This document shows, piece after piece, positions 53,954 to 63,662 of a DNA stretch of 64,000 nt; position 1 is the stretch's first letter; every line of letters begins with the position of its first letter. The notes under the pieces are model-generated. The model worked only from the letters and a program-made list of their open reading frames with translations, was not told where the DNA came from and made no database searches. The DNA is from Pseudoselenomonas ruminantium (lineage in GTDB: Bacteria > Bacillota > Negativicutes > Selenomonadales > Selenomonadaceae): positions 44,116-108,115 of the forward strand of contig SVCA01000011.1 in NCBI GenBank assembly GCA_015058625.1, given 5' to 3'. Position numbers and translations under genes: made by a program.

Positions 53954-55108
53954 TTGAAATTCTGGCATAAGATTGCAACTTTGCTGCTGGTTGCCTGCAT
54001 GCTGTCGGTGCAGCTGCCAGTAGCGGCCGGAGAAGGCGGCGAGCCGGAGATTACTGCCCAGTCGGCTATTATCATAGAGGCTTCCACAGGCCGGGTGATT
54101 TGGGAGAAAAATGCTGATGCACGCATGTACCCGGCCAGCATGACCAAGATGATGACGGGAATTTTGGCCTTGGAACAGATGAATCTGCGTTCCCCGATTG
54201 TCATGTCCCCTGCGGCAGCTTACACGGAATCATCACCTTTAGGCGTGCTGCCTGGAGAAACCATCCGCACGGATGAACTGCTGAATGGCATGCTGCTTGA
54301 ATCGGATAATGGTGCGGCTGTGGCCTTGGCAGAATCCATGGCAGGCAGTGTATCCTCCTTTGCCAATATCATGAACGGCAAGGCTGAGAAACTTGGCATG
54401 AAGGATACCCATTTTGTCAATCCCAATGGACTGACGGCAGAGGGACATTACTCCACGGCCCGCGATATGGCCAAGCTGGCCCGCTATGCCATGCAGAATC
54501 AGGCGTTCCGGGATATTGTCAAGCAGGAGCAGCGGACCATCTACTGGACTTCGCCGGGAAATAAGACTTTCCGCGCACATAATACCAATAAGCTGCTGGG
54601 CAAATACGAGGGCATGACGGGGATTAAGACCGGCTGGACCAATGCCGCTGGCGGCTGCTTAGCTACCGGAGCACAGCGCAATGGTGTGGAGATTATCGTG
54701 GTGCTGATGAAGACGCCGACCCCCGATGACCGGTTTAAGGATGCGGAAAAGCTGCTGGATTATGGTTTTTCCCATGTGAAGATGTCCAAGGCGTTATCAA
54801 AGGAACGCACCCGCCATCGGGTTTGGGTTACCAATGGACAGGAAGCTTCCACGCATGTTTATCCGGCCAGGGATATTGCGTATCCGCTGATTAACGGCGA
54901 GGATAAGAGTAAGTACTCCCTGGCCTATGATGTGCCCAAGGTGGTATCTGCCCCCTTGAAGGCAGGCACGCCTGTAGGTAATATCGTGGTGCGCTATAAC
55001 GGCGAAGCCGTAGAGCAGGTCCCCATGCTGTCAGAACAGGTCAACAGCGGTTTTAGCATCGGTTCCTGGCTGGTGCAGACCTTTAGCTGGGCCATTAATC
55101 TGGTATGA
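53954..55108 (+). CDS. dacF: D-alanyl-D-alanine carboxypeptidase (PBP5/DacF family)
   Basis: A 384-aa low-molecular-weight penicillin-binding protein that trims pentapeptides. Signal peptide about residues 1-25. The serine-enzyme triad is complete: Ser62-x-x-Lys65 (SMTK), Ser117-Asp-Asn119 and Lys225-Thr-Gly227. A C-terminal PBP5_C-like domain (from about 290) ends in an amphipathic membrane anchor (GSWLVQTFSWAINLV). TTG 53954 follows GGGAGAT and gives the signal peptide. Confidence 0.93.
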   Translation: MKFWHKIATLLLVACMLSVQLPVAAGEGGEPEITAQSAIIIEASTGRVIWEKNADARMYPASMTKMMTGILALEQMNLRSPIVMSPAAAYTESSPLGVLPGETIRTDELLNGMLLESDNGAAVALAESMAGSVSSFANIMNGKAEKLGMKDTHFVNPNGLTAEGHYSTARDMAKLARYAMQNQAFRDIVKQEQRTIYWTSPGNKTFRAHNTNKLLGKYEGMTGIKTGWTNAAGGCLATGAQRNGVEIIVVLMKTPTPDDRFKDAEKLLDYGFSHVKMSKALSKERTRHRVWVTNGQEASTHVYPARDIAYPLINGEDKSKYSLAYDVPKVVSAPLKAGTPVGNIVVRYNGEAVEQVPMLSEQVNSGFSIGSWLVQTFSWAINLV

Positions 55109-55127
55109 TAACGTGAATAAATTTTTG

Positions 55128-55172
55128 AGCCCTCCAAGGGATTTTATAACCCCCTGGGGGGCTTATTTTTTT
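55128..55172 (+). terminator. Terminator after dacF
   Basis: AGCCCTCCAAGGG pairs with CCCCTGGGGGGCT (with mismatches or G-U pairs), followed by TATTTTTTT. Confidence 0.75.
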
Positions 55173-55225
55173 GAAAGAAAGCAGGTAAAATATTAAGCAG
55201 AGAATAGAAATGGGATGGGAGATGG

Positions 55226-55984
55226 ATGAGAATGAACAATGCACAGCGGCAGTTATCCCGCAGAGACAGGGAGCAACAGTTAGATGGTCTGATTGAAGCG
55301 TATTGGGATGAACGCAGTGAGGATTTCAGCAAGCTGCGGCAGAAGGAATTAAGCGGTCCCTGTGCCGCTGCCTGGCAGGCATACTTAGCTGGCAAACTGG
55401 CTGCCGATAAGCCTTTGAAGGTATTGGATATTGGCACCGGAGCGGGTTTCTTTGCGGTGCTCCTTTCGCGGATGGGCCATCAGGTGACAGGTATTGACAT
55501 GTCAGCGGATATGCTCCATCAGGCTAAGCAGAATGTTTTGGCTGCTGGCTGCTCCGCAGAATTTTACAAAATGAATGCTCAGGAACTCGATTTTGCCGCT
55601 GAAACCTTTGATGTGGTAATCAGCCGCAATCTCACCTGGACCTTGCCGGATGTCATGCAGGCCTATCGCGAGTGGCAGCGGGTATTGAAAAAAGGCGGCA
55701 GACTCCTGAATTTCGATTCCGACTATGGCCTTGTGACCTTCTCGCGCAAGGAAGACAAGGCAGATGTTCATGCCAACATCCGGCAGGAGCTGGTTACGGA
55801 GTGCAATAATATAAAAGACGAACTGCGCATCAGCACCCATCGCCGTCCAGAGTGGGATGCCTGGTTCCTGCGCGATTTGGGCATGCAGGTAACGGTAGAA
55901 GAAGAAATCGCTCCCCAAGTCCGCACTGACAAAAATATGCAGTTTGACACCCTCCCGCTATTTGCCATTATAGCCAGCAAATAA
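55226..55984 (+). CDS. Class I SAM-dependent methyltransferase
   Basis: A 252-aa stand-alone methyltransferase. Motif I is VLDIGTGAGFFAVLLSRMG (from about residue 71), motif II GIDMSADMLHQAKQNV, and motif IV VVISRNLTWTLPD. The methylation target is unknown. ATG 55226 follows GGGATGGGAG. A near copy of the palindrome (TTGACATGTCAG) lies at 55494-55505 within motif II. Confidence 0.85.
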   Translation: MRMNNAQRQLSRRDREQQLDGLIEAYWDERSEDFSKLRQKELSGPCAAAWQAYLAGKLAADKPLKVLDIGTGAGFFAVLLSRMGHQVTGIDMSADMLHQAKQNVLAAGCSAEFYKMNAQELDFAAETFDVVISRNLTWTLPDVMQAYREWQRVLKKGGRLLNFDSDYGLVTFSRKEDKADVHANIRQELVTECNNIKDELRISTHRRPEWDAWFLRDLGMQVTVEEEIAPQVRTDKNMQFDTLPLFAIIASK

Positions 55985-56056
55985 GCGCGAATAAGAAATC
56001 AGCCAAACAACAAAAGCAGCATAAAGCACGCAAAGATAACAAAAGGTACGCAAAAA

Positions 56057-56131
56057 GCCCGGTGGCTGGTAATACCTTTCCGCAGCGTTTGACAAGCTTG
56101 CGCGAAGGAAAGATATTACCGGCCACCGGGC
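56057..56131. terminator. Long hairpin between the methyltransferase and CNNM/CBS genes
   Basis: Arms 56057-56081 and 56107-56131 match at 23 of 25 positions with a 25-base loop. Position between converging genes suggests a bidirectional terminator; T tracts are weak (AAAAA on the left, CGTCTT on the right). Confidence 0.65.
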
Positions 56132-56163
56132 GTCTTAGCACCAAGATGTAAGCAATACTATAA

Positions 56164-57480
56164 TTATTCAGTTGCCGCTATTGTTTCTTCGGCGGTTTTT
56201 TGCGTAATCATAATTTTATCAATGCGCGCCCCATCCATATCCACAACTTCAAAGGTGAAGTCCTGCCAGTCAATGCGCTCACCTGCCTTGGGAATATAGC
56301 CAAAGTAGGAGGTCAAAAAACCGCCCATGGTCTGGTAGTGGTCATGGTCTTCATCGGGAAGTTCCTCGATGGAAAATTTCGCCTTGAAATCATCAATGTC
56401 ATAGAGCCCGTCCACCAGCCAGCTGTTTTCGTCGCGGACGGTGAGCTGTGCTGCTTCTTCCTCGTGGGTGGCAAAGGAAACGCCAGCGATTTCCTGCAGG
56501 ATATCGTCCATGGTCAGGAAACCTATGACACCGCCATATTCGTCGAGCACCATGGCTTCATGAATGCCTGTCGTGCGGAACTGCTTCAGCACGCGGAAGG
56601 TTTCCATGGAGCGGGGGATAAAGAGCGGCTTGCGGATGTACTGGGATAAATCCAGCACCTCATGGGCAAGCGTAGCATTAAGTAAATCCTTGGCATAGAG
56701 CACGCCGCAGAAATCGTCGAGGCTGTCACGCCCTACCGGGAAAATATCCTGCGGGGTTTCCCGAATGAGCCGCATGTTTTCCCAGAGGGAATCGGATAAA
56801 TCCAACCAGAGCATCTGGGTGCGCGGGGTCATCAGGGCATAGGCCGTCTGGTCACTGAGGTGGAAAATCTTATCCACCATGGCCTGTTCGGTCTTTTCAA
56901 AGGTGCCGTCTTCCGTACCCTGCTCAATCAGGTCTTTGACTTCATCTTCCGTCACCGTATCGGCGGCATGAGGATTGATGCCAAAGATGAGGAGAATCAT
57001 ATTGGCTGTGCCAGAGAGCAGGGATACAAAGGGACGGGTAATTCGGGCCAGCAGCCGCATAATGCCGTGATATTTCAGCAGCATAGCTTCGGGCTTTTGC
57101 ATGGCGGTCTTTTTGGGCAGAAATTCACCGAGCAGCAGGGCCAGGCAGGTAATGATGAGCACACAGACAAGCAAAGACAATGTTTGCGCATGTGGAATGG
57201 GCAGAAACTTTGCTGCCATGGGGGCGAGCATTACACCCGTGCAGACGCCGATTAAGATGCTGCTCATGGTAATGCCAATCTGGGACAGGGAAAGCATGCG
57301 GTCATCCTGTTCGAGCATTTCCAGTACTTTGCCTGCATCCGGATTGCCTTCTTCCTGCATTTTTTCCAATTTACTGCGGTGGCTTTCGGCAATAGCGGTT
57401 TCCATCAGGGAAAAGAAGCCCAACGTCACCAGCAGAATACATAACAATATCAACAATAAACCTGTGTCAGAACTATCCAA
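56164..57480 (-). CDS. CNNM/CBS-domain protein (HlyC/CorC family)
   Basis: A 438-aa membrane protein: CNNM transmembrane domain (about 1-190), a CBS pair (about 210-330, with DEYGGVIGFLTMDDILQ) and a C-terminal CorC_HlyC transporter-associated domain (DENSWLVDGLYDIDDF). Linked to Mg/Co efflux or homeostasis; the old name hemolysin is misleading. TTG 57480 is the frame's first start, with AAGGATGTGA upstream. Confidence 0.88.
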   Translation of the reverse strand: MDSSDTGLLLILLCILLVTLGFFSLMETAIAESHRSKLEKMQEEGNPDAGKVLEMLEQDDRMLSLSQIGITMSSILIGVCTGVMLAPMAAKFLPIPHAQTLSLLVCVLIITCLALLLGEFLPKKTAMQKPEAMLLKYHGIMRLLARITRPFVSLLSGTANMILLIFGINPHAADTVTEDEVKDLIEQGTEDGTFEKTEQAMVDKIFHLSDQTAYALMTPRTQMLWLDLSDSLWENMRLIRETPQDIFPVGRDSLDDFCGVLYAKDLLNATLAHEVLDLSQYIRKPLFIPRSMETFRVLKQFRTTGIHEAMVLDEYGGVIGFLTMDDILQEIAGVSFATHEEEAAQLTVRDENSWLVDGLYDIDDFKAKFSIEELPDEDHDHYQTMGGFLTSYFGYIPKAGERIDWQDFTFEVVDMDGARIDKIMITQKTAEETIAATE

Positions 57481-57550
57481 CGAAAAGTCACATCCTTAAA
57501 GATAATATAGTTAGTTGTATTTTACCATAGGCAGGGGGAAAAACCAATAT

Positions 57551-59116
57551 TTAGTTTGGGCCAAGGCGGATGACCTGCTCGAAGCGATGTAGTTGTGGCA
57601 GGTCATGGGTGATGAGGAGGACGGTTTGACTGGTCAAATTTGACTTGTCAATTATGGCGGTCAGCAGATGGTCGGCCGTTGACTTGTCAAGTCCGGCGGT
57701 AGGCTCGTCAAAGAGCAGGATGGGGGCGGAGCTGGCCAGAATCAGGGCGCTTGCTAAGCGATTGCGTTCGCCGCCGGACAGGAAGCAGGCATTTTCCCCT
57801 AATGGGGTGTCGATGCCTTGGGGAAGCTGGCTTATGACGGTGTTTAATTGCGCACACTGCAAAGCCTTGTGCATATCATCTTCATGGATGCCGGGATGCA
57901 GCCGCAGAAAATTTTCCCGAATGGAGGTACCGAAGAGAAAGCTGCCCTGTGGAATCGCACAGACTGGCGGCAGGGAAGTTTCCTTATAGCAAATAGTTCC
58001 CGCCGTGGGCTGCCAGAGTCCGGCCAGCAGATAAGCCAAGGTGGTCTTGCCGCTGCCGCTGTCACCGATGATGGCGGTATGACAACCGGGGACCACGGAA
58101 AAAGTCAGGCCGGAGAAAATGGGCAGGCTTTGCGGATAGCTAAAGGTCAGCGATGAAACGGTCAGCAGGTCAGCAGTTATTGATGTTGCCGAGACGGTTC
58201 TTTCTGTGGGCAAAGGTTTTTCCTGCAGCCAGTCTGCAGCGGCTTGCGCCTGACGGAACTGCCGCAGGGCAGAGGGAAGTGCGGCCAGTTCATTAAAGAG
58301 GGCCAGCAGAACCAACAGCCAGAGTGACATGGTGACGCCGCTTAAAAGATTTTGATTTACCTTTGCAATCAGCAGGGCAAAGAGGAGGACAAAGCTCATA
58401 AAGCGCAGCAGGTTGAGCAGCAGGTCGATTCTGTCGCTTTGGCGGTTATCGCTTAGCAGCTGCTTCTGCCAGCGAGTAGCGGAATGGTCGAGTTTGCGGG
58501 CGGCAATATTCAAACTGCCAGCCATTTGCATCTCATGGTTGCCCTGCGCGAAATCCAATAGTTGACTGCGGTAATGGCGGCTGTGTTCTGCAGTGGACGG
58601 AGACAGCCAAAGGGGAAGGCAGTGGCAGAGGCAGAGCACAGGCAGTACAAGGACATAATAGAAGAGCAGGGGCATGAGAAGTGCCGTGACGAGCAATGTC
58701 GCAAGACAGATGGCCACGGGAGAAATCAGCCCCCGCAGCAGAAAGTCCCGCAGGATATCCGCTTTTGTCAGCAGGTCATTGAGAATGCCTCCCTGCGTTT
58801 GGCCTGCTTGCGGGATGTTTGCTTGTGCATTTATCACGTCGTAGAGACGCAGCCGCAGGCTGCCCAGAACGGCAAAGGCTGTTTTGTGGGTGAAGTAACG
58901 CTCGCCATAGCGGAGCAAAGCACGGCCAATGCCCAGCGCCCGGACAGCGGTGATGCCCAAGGTCAGCGCATAAAGAGGCGGCAGGAGTGCGGCGGAGCTA
59001 ATCAGCCAGGCGGCAGAGCCTAAGAGACCGAGATTGGCGAGCAGGGCAAAGAGACTAAGGCTGAGCAGCAGGCAGATTTCACCGGGATGGAGCAGGGAAA
59101 AGATTTTCTTTAGCAT
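57551..59116 (-). CDS. cydC: Thiol reductant ABC exporter subunit CydC
   Basis: A 521-aa ABC half-transporter: membrane domain about 1-300, then nucleotide-binding domain with GDSGSGKTTLAYLL (Walker A), LSGGERNRLASALIL (signature) and ILLFDEPTAGLDKS (Walker B). With CydD it exports cysteine/glutathione needed for cytochrome bd assembly. Its start overlaps cydD by 7 bases. Three TTGACNNGTCAA palindromes sit just after Walker B. Confidence 0.93.
   Translation of the reverse strand: MLKKIFSLLHPGEICLLLSLSLFALLANLGLLGSAAWLISSAALLPPLYALTLGITAVRALGIGRALLRYGERYFTHKTAFAVLGSLRLRLYDVINAQANIPQAGQTQGGILNDLLTKADILRDFLLRGLISPVAICLATLLVTALLMPLLFYYVLVLPVLCLCHCLPLWLSPSTAEHSRHYRSQLLDFAQGNHEMQMAGSLNIAARKLDHSATRWQKQLLSDNRQSDRIDLLLNLLRFMSFVLLFALLIAKVNQNLLSGVTMSLWLLVLLALFNELAALPSALRQFRQAQAAADWLQEKPLPTERTVSATSITADLLTVSSLTFSYPQSLPIFSGLTFSVVPGCHTAIIGDSGSGKTTLAYLLAGLWQPTAGTICYKETSLPPVCAIPQGSFLFGTSIRENFLRLHPGIHEDDMHKALQCAQLNTVISQLPQGIDTPLGENACFLSGGERNRLASALILASSAPILLFDEPTAGLDKSTADHLLTAIIDKSNLTSQTVLLITHDLPQLHRFEQVIRLGPN
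57626..57690. repeat. Three TTGACNNGTCAA palindromes in cydC
   Basis: Exact copies at 57626-57637 (centre TG), 57640-57651 and 57679-57690 (centre TT). The first two start 14 bases apart and encode DKSNLTSQ on the minus strand, paralleling DKSKLTSQ in ygiQ. Confidence 0.88.
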
Positions 59117-60759
59117 GTGCCCGCCTCCTTTGCGGAACGTTTGGCGAGAGGGATTATTTTATCGGCTAGTTCCAGTACGGCCGGATGATGGCTGCTGATG
59201 AGCATGGTGCGTCCCTTGGCCAATATGGACAGGGTGTGGATGACGGCCTGCTCTGCAGTTTCGTCCAGTCCGGAGGTCGGCTCGTCGAGCAGCATTATCG
59301 GATTGTTTTGGAGAATCAGCCGGGCAAGTCCCAGCCGTTTTAGCTGTCCCTGGGAAAGTTTTTGGCCACCATCGCCCAGGAACGTGTCTAATCCTTGCGG
59401 CAGGCTATGGAAAAAATCTTCCAGCTGTGCCAGACGCAGAGCCTGGACACAGCGCTCGTCAGGAGCCTGCTGAAAGAGCAGGAGATTTTCTCTGAGCGTT
59501 CCCTGATAGAGATGGGGCGCTTGCGGCAGGTAGCCGATAAGTTTTTCGCGGCTGCTTGGATGCATGGTGTGAAGAAGCTGGTCTTCCAGATAGATTTCTC
59601 CTGCGGAAGGGGCATAGATGCCTGCCAGCAGGGTGAGCAGGGTGGTCTTGCCGCAGCCGCTGCTGCCGGTGAGTACGGTGATTTGCCGTGCAGGCACTTG
59701 AAGACTGAGATTTTCAAGTACAGGCGTATGGCGCTGAGGATAGGTAAAGGAGAGCTTTTGGATGGTGATGGCGGGCGGGACGGGCAGTGAGGCATGGCGT
59801 TCATGAAGCTTTTTGGCATCCGTATCAGCCAGAGCCTGCCGGATTTTTTCAGCAGCGGTATTGGTATTCATGGCGGTGTGAAAGGCGGTGCCGCTTTGCC
59901 GCAGGGGACGATAAAAATCCGGCAGCAGAAGCAGCAGGAAAAAGCCTGTGGCAAAGGTTAGTTCAGCGTTTAACATGCGCAGACCGATGGTTACCGCAAT
60001 CAGGGCAATGGCCAGCGTGGTGATAAGTTCCAGCACAAAACTGGCCAGAAAGGCCAGCTCCAGCACATGCATGGTCGCAGTGGAAAAATCCTGAATCAGC
60101 TGGTTGGCTGTTTTGCGCTGCGCGTCTGCCTGCCGGAAGATTTTCAGCAGAGGCAGGGTGCAGATGAGTTCGTGAAAGCCGTGAGTAAGCACGGCAAGTC
60201 TCTGCCAGGCCTCGTCACTGCGCTTTTGGGTCAGGCTGCTAAGCAGATAGAGCAGGAATGGGGCAATGGGCAGGGTGATTAGGCAGATGATGGCGGTCAG
60301 GAAATCGCTGCAGGCAAAGACCATCAGCAGGAAGGGAACATCCACCACGAGCGCCATAAGCGTGGGCAGAAGAATTTGCCAGTCATCATCGAGTGTATCG
60401 ATACTTTCGCAGGCCAAGGTCAGAAGTTTGGGACTGTCCTCAGGTGCCTGGGGCTGGGCAAGTGTGTGGCGGTGCAATTTTTGCCGCAGCTGCTGACGGC
60501 AGTGCAGGGAGGTTTTACGCAGCCAGCCCTTTTGCAGATAAAGGATGATTTCCCGCAAAAAGAACAGCAAAAGCAGCACCAGCAAAACTGGTGCTGCTTC
60601 CTGTAACGTGTTTTGTTTCAGAAAGACAGAATCGGTTATAGAGGCCAGAACTTTCATGGCGGCAGCGTAAAGGCCAACGCAGGCCAGCTGGGCCAAGACA
60701 AGCAACAGCAGCGTCTTTTTGTATGTCTGGAAGTAGAGTTTAAAGCGTGGTGGAATCAT
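59110..60759 (-). CDS. cydD: Thiol reductant ABC exporter subunit CydD
   Basis: A 549-aa ABC half-transporter: six-helix membrane domain (about 1-310), Walker A GSSGCGKTTLLTLLAG, signature LSQGQLKRLGLARLIL, Walker B IMLLDEPTSGLDE. Partner of CydC. It follows cydB by 31 bases. Confidence 0.93.
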   Translation of the reverse strand: MIPPRFKLYFQTYKKTLLLLVLAQLACVGLYAAAMKVLASITDSVFLKQNTLQEAAPVLLVLLLLFFLREIILYLQKGWLRKTSLHCRQQLRQKLHRHTLAQPQAPEDSPKLLTLACESIDTLDDDWQILLPTLMALVVDVPFLLMVFACSDFLTAIICLITLPIAPFLLYLLSSLTQKRSDEAWQRLAVLTHGFHELICTLPLLKIFRQADAQRKTANQLIQDFSTATMHVLELAFLASFVLELITTLAIALIAVTIGLRMLNAELTFATGFFLLLLLPDFYRPLRQSGTAFHTAMNTNTAAEKIRQALADTDAKKLHERHASLPVPPAITIQKLSFTYPQRHTPVLENLSLQVPARQITVLTGSSGCGKTTLLTLLAGIYAPSAGEIYLEDQLLHTMHPSSREKLIGYLPQAPHLYQGTLRENLLLFQQAPDERCVQALRLAQLEDFFHSLPQGLDTFLGDGGQKLSQGQLKRLGLARLILQNNPIMLLDEPTSGLDETAEQAVIHTLSILAKGRTMLISSHHPAVLELADKIIPLAKRSAKEAGTC

Positions 60760-60790
60760 AACTGCCTTTCTGTATCATGTTTCATGTCGT

Positions 60791-61804
60791 TTAGTGGTGA
60801 ACAGGGTCATCGGCACAGAGCCGTTTGCGGAAGATGTAGTAAGTCCAAATCTGATAGACGAGGACAATGGGCACCAGCACGAAGGCAGCCACGGTCATGA
60901 TGGATAAGGTGTACTCCGTGGAAGAAGCGTTGGTGATGGTGAGGCTCCAGTCCGGATTGAGGCTCGACACCATGAGACGGGGGAACATCCCGGCAAAGAA
61001 GCCGATGGTCACGCTGGCAATGGCCAGTGCGCCGAGGATAAAGCTGCTCTTGTCCGGCTTTTTAGCAAAGCGGCAAAGGCTCGCAAGGAAGAATACCGCC
61101 GTGGCGAGGAAAAGCCCCAAAGCGCAAGGGCGGGCCAACAGGTCGGTATTTTCCATGGTCAGCAGCAGATAGAGCACATAGGCTATAACTGCTGAACCTC
61201 CGGCACATTTGCCCAGGCCCTGAATCTTGTAGAGCAGGCCCTTATCGGTGAGGCGCAGCTGCAGGAAGGAGGCGCCATGATAGGCAAAGACCAGCACAAA
61301 GACCAGACCGCCTAAGATGGAGTAAAGACTCAGCAAATCAAAGAAATTGCCCTGATAAATCATATTCGAACCAATGGGCAGGCCTGCCGCTAAATCCGTT
61401 ACCGCCACACCCCAGAGGAAGGCCGGTACGATACTGCCGATAAAGATGGCGGCATCCCAGGTCTTTTGCCAGCAGGGGCATTTTTCCTTTGTGCGCAGTT
61501 CGAAGGCGACGCCGCGGAGAATCAGGGCGACGAGCATCAGGAAGAGCGCCAGATAAAAGGTGCTGAACATGGTGGCGTATACATGCGGGAAGGCGGCAAA
61601 GAGTGCGCCACCGGCTGTAATCATCCAGACTTCATTGCCATCCCATACAGGGCCGATGGTGCGCAGGATGAGCGTGCGGTCTTCCTCGCGCTTGCTCACA
61701 AAGGGGGCCAGCATACCTACGCCGTAGTCAAAGCCTTCCAAAAAGAAGAAGCCCGTAAAGAGTACGGTGATTAGGATAAACCAAATAACCTGATAATCCA
61801 TCAT
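60791..61804 (-). CDS. cydB: Cytochrome bd oxidase subunit II CydB
   Basis: A 337-aa integral membrane subunit. MMDYQVIWFILITVLFTGFFFLEGFDYGVGML is the typical N-terminus, with RTIGPVWDGNEVWMITAGG. It pairs with CydA to form the quinol oxidase. Overlaps cydA by 4 bases. Confidence 0.97.
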   Translation of the reverse strand: MMDYQVIWFILITVLFTGFFFLEGFDYGVGMLAPFVSKREEDRTLILRTIGPVWDGNEVWMITAGGALFAAFPHVYATMFSTFYLALFLMLVALILRGVAFELRTKEKCPCWQKTWDAAIFIGSIVPAFLWGVAVTDLAAGLPIGSNMIYQGNFFDLLSLYSILGGLVFVLVFAYHGASFLQLRLTDKGLLYKIQGLGKCAGGSAVIAYVLYLLLTMENTDLLARPCALGLFLATAVFFLASLCRFAKKPDKSSFILGALAIASVTIGFFAGMFPRLMVSSLNPDWSLTITNASSTEYTLSIMTVAAFVLVPIVLVYQIWTYYIFRKRLCADDPVHH

Positions 61805-63168
61805 ACGTCCCTCCCTTCAGCAGGAATGGAAGTTTTCTTGATAAAACGTACGGCCACGTAAAGTGCGGCAACAATGAGAACCAGGTAAAGCAGTGTGAAG
61901 CCTGCCATGGTCAGGAAGACTTCCAGACCAGTGATGTTTTGGGAAAGGCCTTCCACAGTTTTTTGCAGGCCGACAACGAGCCAGGGCTGCCGGCCGCCTT
62001 CGGTCACAAACCAGCCGGCGGTATTAGCCAGGAATGGCAGCGGCAGCGTCAGCGGCAGATACTTTAGCAGCCAGGGATATTGTTCCAGCCGGTTCAGGTG
62101 CGTCAGCGCGCCGACGGCAAAAGCAATCAGCAGCATAGCACCGCCACAGCCGACCATGATGCGGAAGCTCCAGAACAGGCCAAAGACGTCGGGGCGGTAG
62201 TCCCCGTTGCCGTATTTGGCGGCCATCTCCGCATTGATGGTGTTGATGCCTTTGACTTCGCCTTCCGGTTTATTGTAGAGCATGAAGGAAAAGAGCGCCG
62301 GAATCTTGATTTCACAGTCGTTTTTACTCTCGTACTGATTGACAACTGCTGCCACAGCAAAGGGGGCCGGATTTTCATTTTCCCAAAGAGCTTCCATCGA
62401 AGCCAGCTTCATGGGATTGGCTTCGGCCAGATATTGCGTGTGCATATGACCGCTGCCCATAACGCCGAGCACGCCGACAGCCAGATAGATGGCCCCGGCT
62501 TTCAGCACCTGGCGGAAGACATCCTGGGAAGTCTTGTCGTGAACGTATTTCCAGGCAGATACTGTCAGCACCAGAATGCCTGCGGTGGAAATGCCGGAGA
62601 ACAGGGCATGGGAATATTCGCCGACCACATAGGGATTGGTAATCAGGGCGAGAAAATCGTTCATCTCAGCGCGGCCGTTCTGTACCACATAGCCCACCGG
62701 ATGCTGCATAAAGGAATTGGCCACGAGAATCCAGAAGGCCGATAAATTGCTGCCAATGGCAATCAGCCAGGCGCAGAGACAATGTACCTTCGGCGAAAGC
62801 TTATCCCAGCCAAACATCCAGATGCCCAGAAACGTGGATTCCAGGAAAAAGGCGGTCAGAGCTTCAAGGGCCAACGGCGCACCAAAAATATCGCCCATAA
62901 AACGGGAGTATTCCGACCAGTTCATACCAAAGTGAAATTCCTGCACGATACCGGTAACCACGCCGAGACTGAAATTGATCAGAAATAACGTGCCGAAGAA
63001 TTTCACCAGCTGGCGGCAGGGCTCTTTCCAGTGAGGCCGCCGGGTGCGTACATAGCAGGTTTCCAGCAGGGCAACCCAAATGGTAAGGCCAAGCGTCAGC
63101 GGCACAAATAGGAAGTGGTAGATGGTCGTAATGGCAAATTGCCATCGCGACAACAACAAGGCATCCAT
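61801..63168 (-). CDS. cydA: Cytochrome bd oxidase subunit I CydA
   Basis: A 455-aa heme-bearing subunit. The heme b595/d ligand His region is TTIYHFLFVPLTLG (about residue 18), and GSGHMHTQYLAEANPMKLASMEALWE matches the conserved region around the quinol loop. The Q loop is short, as in many Bacillota. It is the first gene of cydABDC and would allow micro-oxygen scavenging in an anaerobe. AGGAGG precedes ATG 63168. Confidence 0.97.
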   Translation of the reverse strand: MDALLLSRWQFAITTIYHFLFVPLTLGLTIWVALLETCYVRTRRPHWKEPCRQLVKFFGTLFLINFSLGVVTGIVQEFHFGMNWSEYSRFMGDIFGAPLALEALTAFFLESTFLGIWMFGWDKLSPKVHCLCAWLIAIGSNLSAFWILVANSFMQHPVGYVVQNGRAEMNDFLALITNPYVVGEYSHALFSGISTAGILVLTVSAWKYVHDKTSQDVFRQVLKAGAIYLAVGVLGVMGSGHMHTQYLAEANPMKLASMEALWENENPAPFAVAAVVNQYESKNDCEIKIPALFSFMLYNKPEGEVKGINTINAEMAAKYGNGDYRPDVFGLFWSFRIMVGCGGAMLLIAFAVGALTHLNRLEQYPWLLKYLPLTLPLPFLANTAGWFVTEGGRQPWLVVGLQKTVEGLSQNITGLEVFLTMAGFTLLYLVLIVAALYVAVRFIKKTSIPAEGRDV

Positions 63169-63196
63169 ACAAATCCCTCCTAACGTATATGATGAG

Positions 63197-63226
63197 TTCT
63201 ATATAATTGCAGTATTCGTTATAGAA
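63197..63226. promoter_or_regulatory. Inverted repeat upstream of cydA
   Basis: TTCTATA and TATAGAA are perfect 7-bp arms with a 16-base spacer, in the region where the cydA promoter should lie. No Rex-like TTGTGA-N6-TCACAA site is visible. Confidence 0.3.
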
Positions 63227-63334
63227 GGGGTTATTCCCTTTTCAGGCGAAAAAAAGTTCTGGCGGGCGGCAGGTATTCAGCAGCAAATCAAGAATATAAG
63301 CAAAAAGGATGATTACGATAGGGAGGATAAACTT

Positions 63335-63565
63335 ATGCATGATGTAAAACGTCCCGTGCGGGAAGCATTGCAGCAGCTCGAAAAGATGAAAATGCTCGAA
63401 AGCAGCTATGCAGAGGTCAACAAGTACCAGAGCCTCATCAATCTTTTCGCCAACCTCAGCTATGCCTGTGAACTCATGGCCGATGAAATCGGTGATAGAA
63501 CCGGGCAAAAGACGGAAGAAGTTCTGGCAGAATACTACGAGCGCGCCGGTATCAGCGTGGATTAA
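63335..63565 (+). CDS. Hypothetical protein, 76 aa
   Basis: Small soluble, mostly helical, acidic protein (MHDVKRPVREALQQLEKMKML, then CELMADEIGDRTGQK). No recognised family. ATG 63335 has GGGAGG 8 bases upstream, and a strong terminator follows. Divergent from cydA and upstream of the rRNA operon. Confidence 0.65.
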   Translation: MHDVKRPVREALQQLEKMKMLESSYAEVNKYQSLINLFANLSYACELMADEIGDRTGQKTEEVLAEYYERAGISVD

Positions 63566-63569
63566 ACGC

Positions 63570-63609
63570 TTCCCGCAAGCCGCTGACAGCAGCTTGCGGG
63601 AACTTTTTT
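63570..63609 (+). terminator. Terminator after the 76-aa gene
   Basis: TTCCCGCAAGC and GCTTGCGGGAA form a perfect 11-bp stem, followed by CTTTTTT. Confidence 0.92.
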
Positions 63610-63630
63610 GCATTTTTTTGCAAAAAGGTG

Positions 63631-63662
63631 TTGACAGGGGAGAATAAAGCGTGTAATATAAT
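63631..63662 (+). promoter_or_regulatory. rRNA operon promoter
   Basis: TTGACA (63631-63636), a 17-base spacer, TAATAT (63654-63659); TATAAT (63657-63662) overlaps it at 20-base spacing. Close to rRNA promoter form. Confidence 0.85.

Noticed and set aside
63169..63334. Rex operator at cydA
   Set aside because: Searched for TTGTGA-N6-TCACAA-like symmetry and found none; only a short TTCTATA/TATAGAA repeat.
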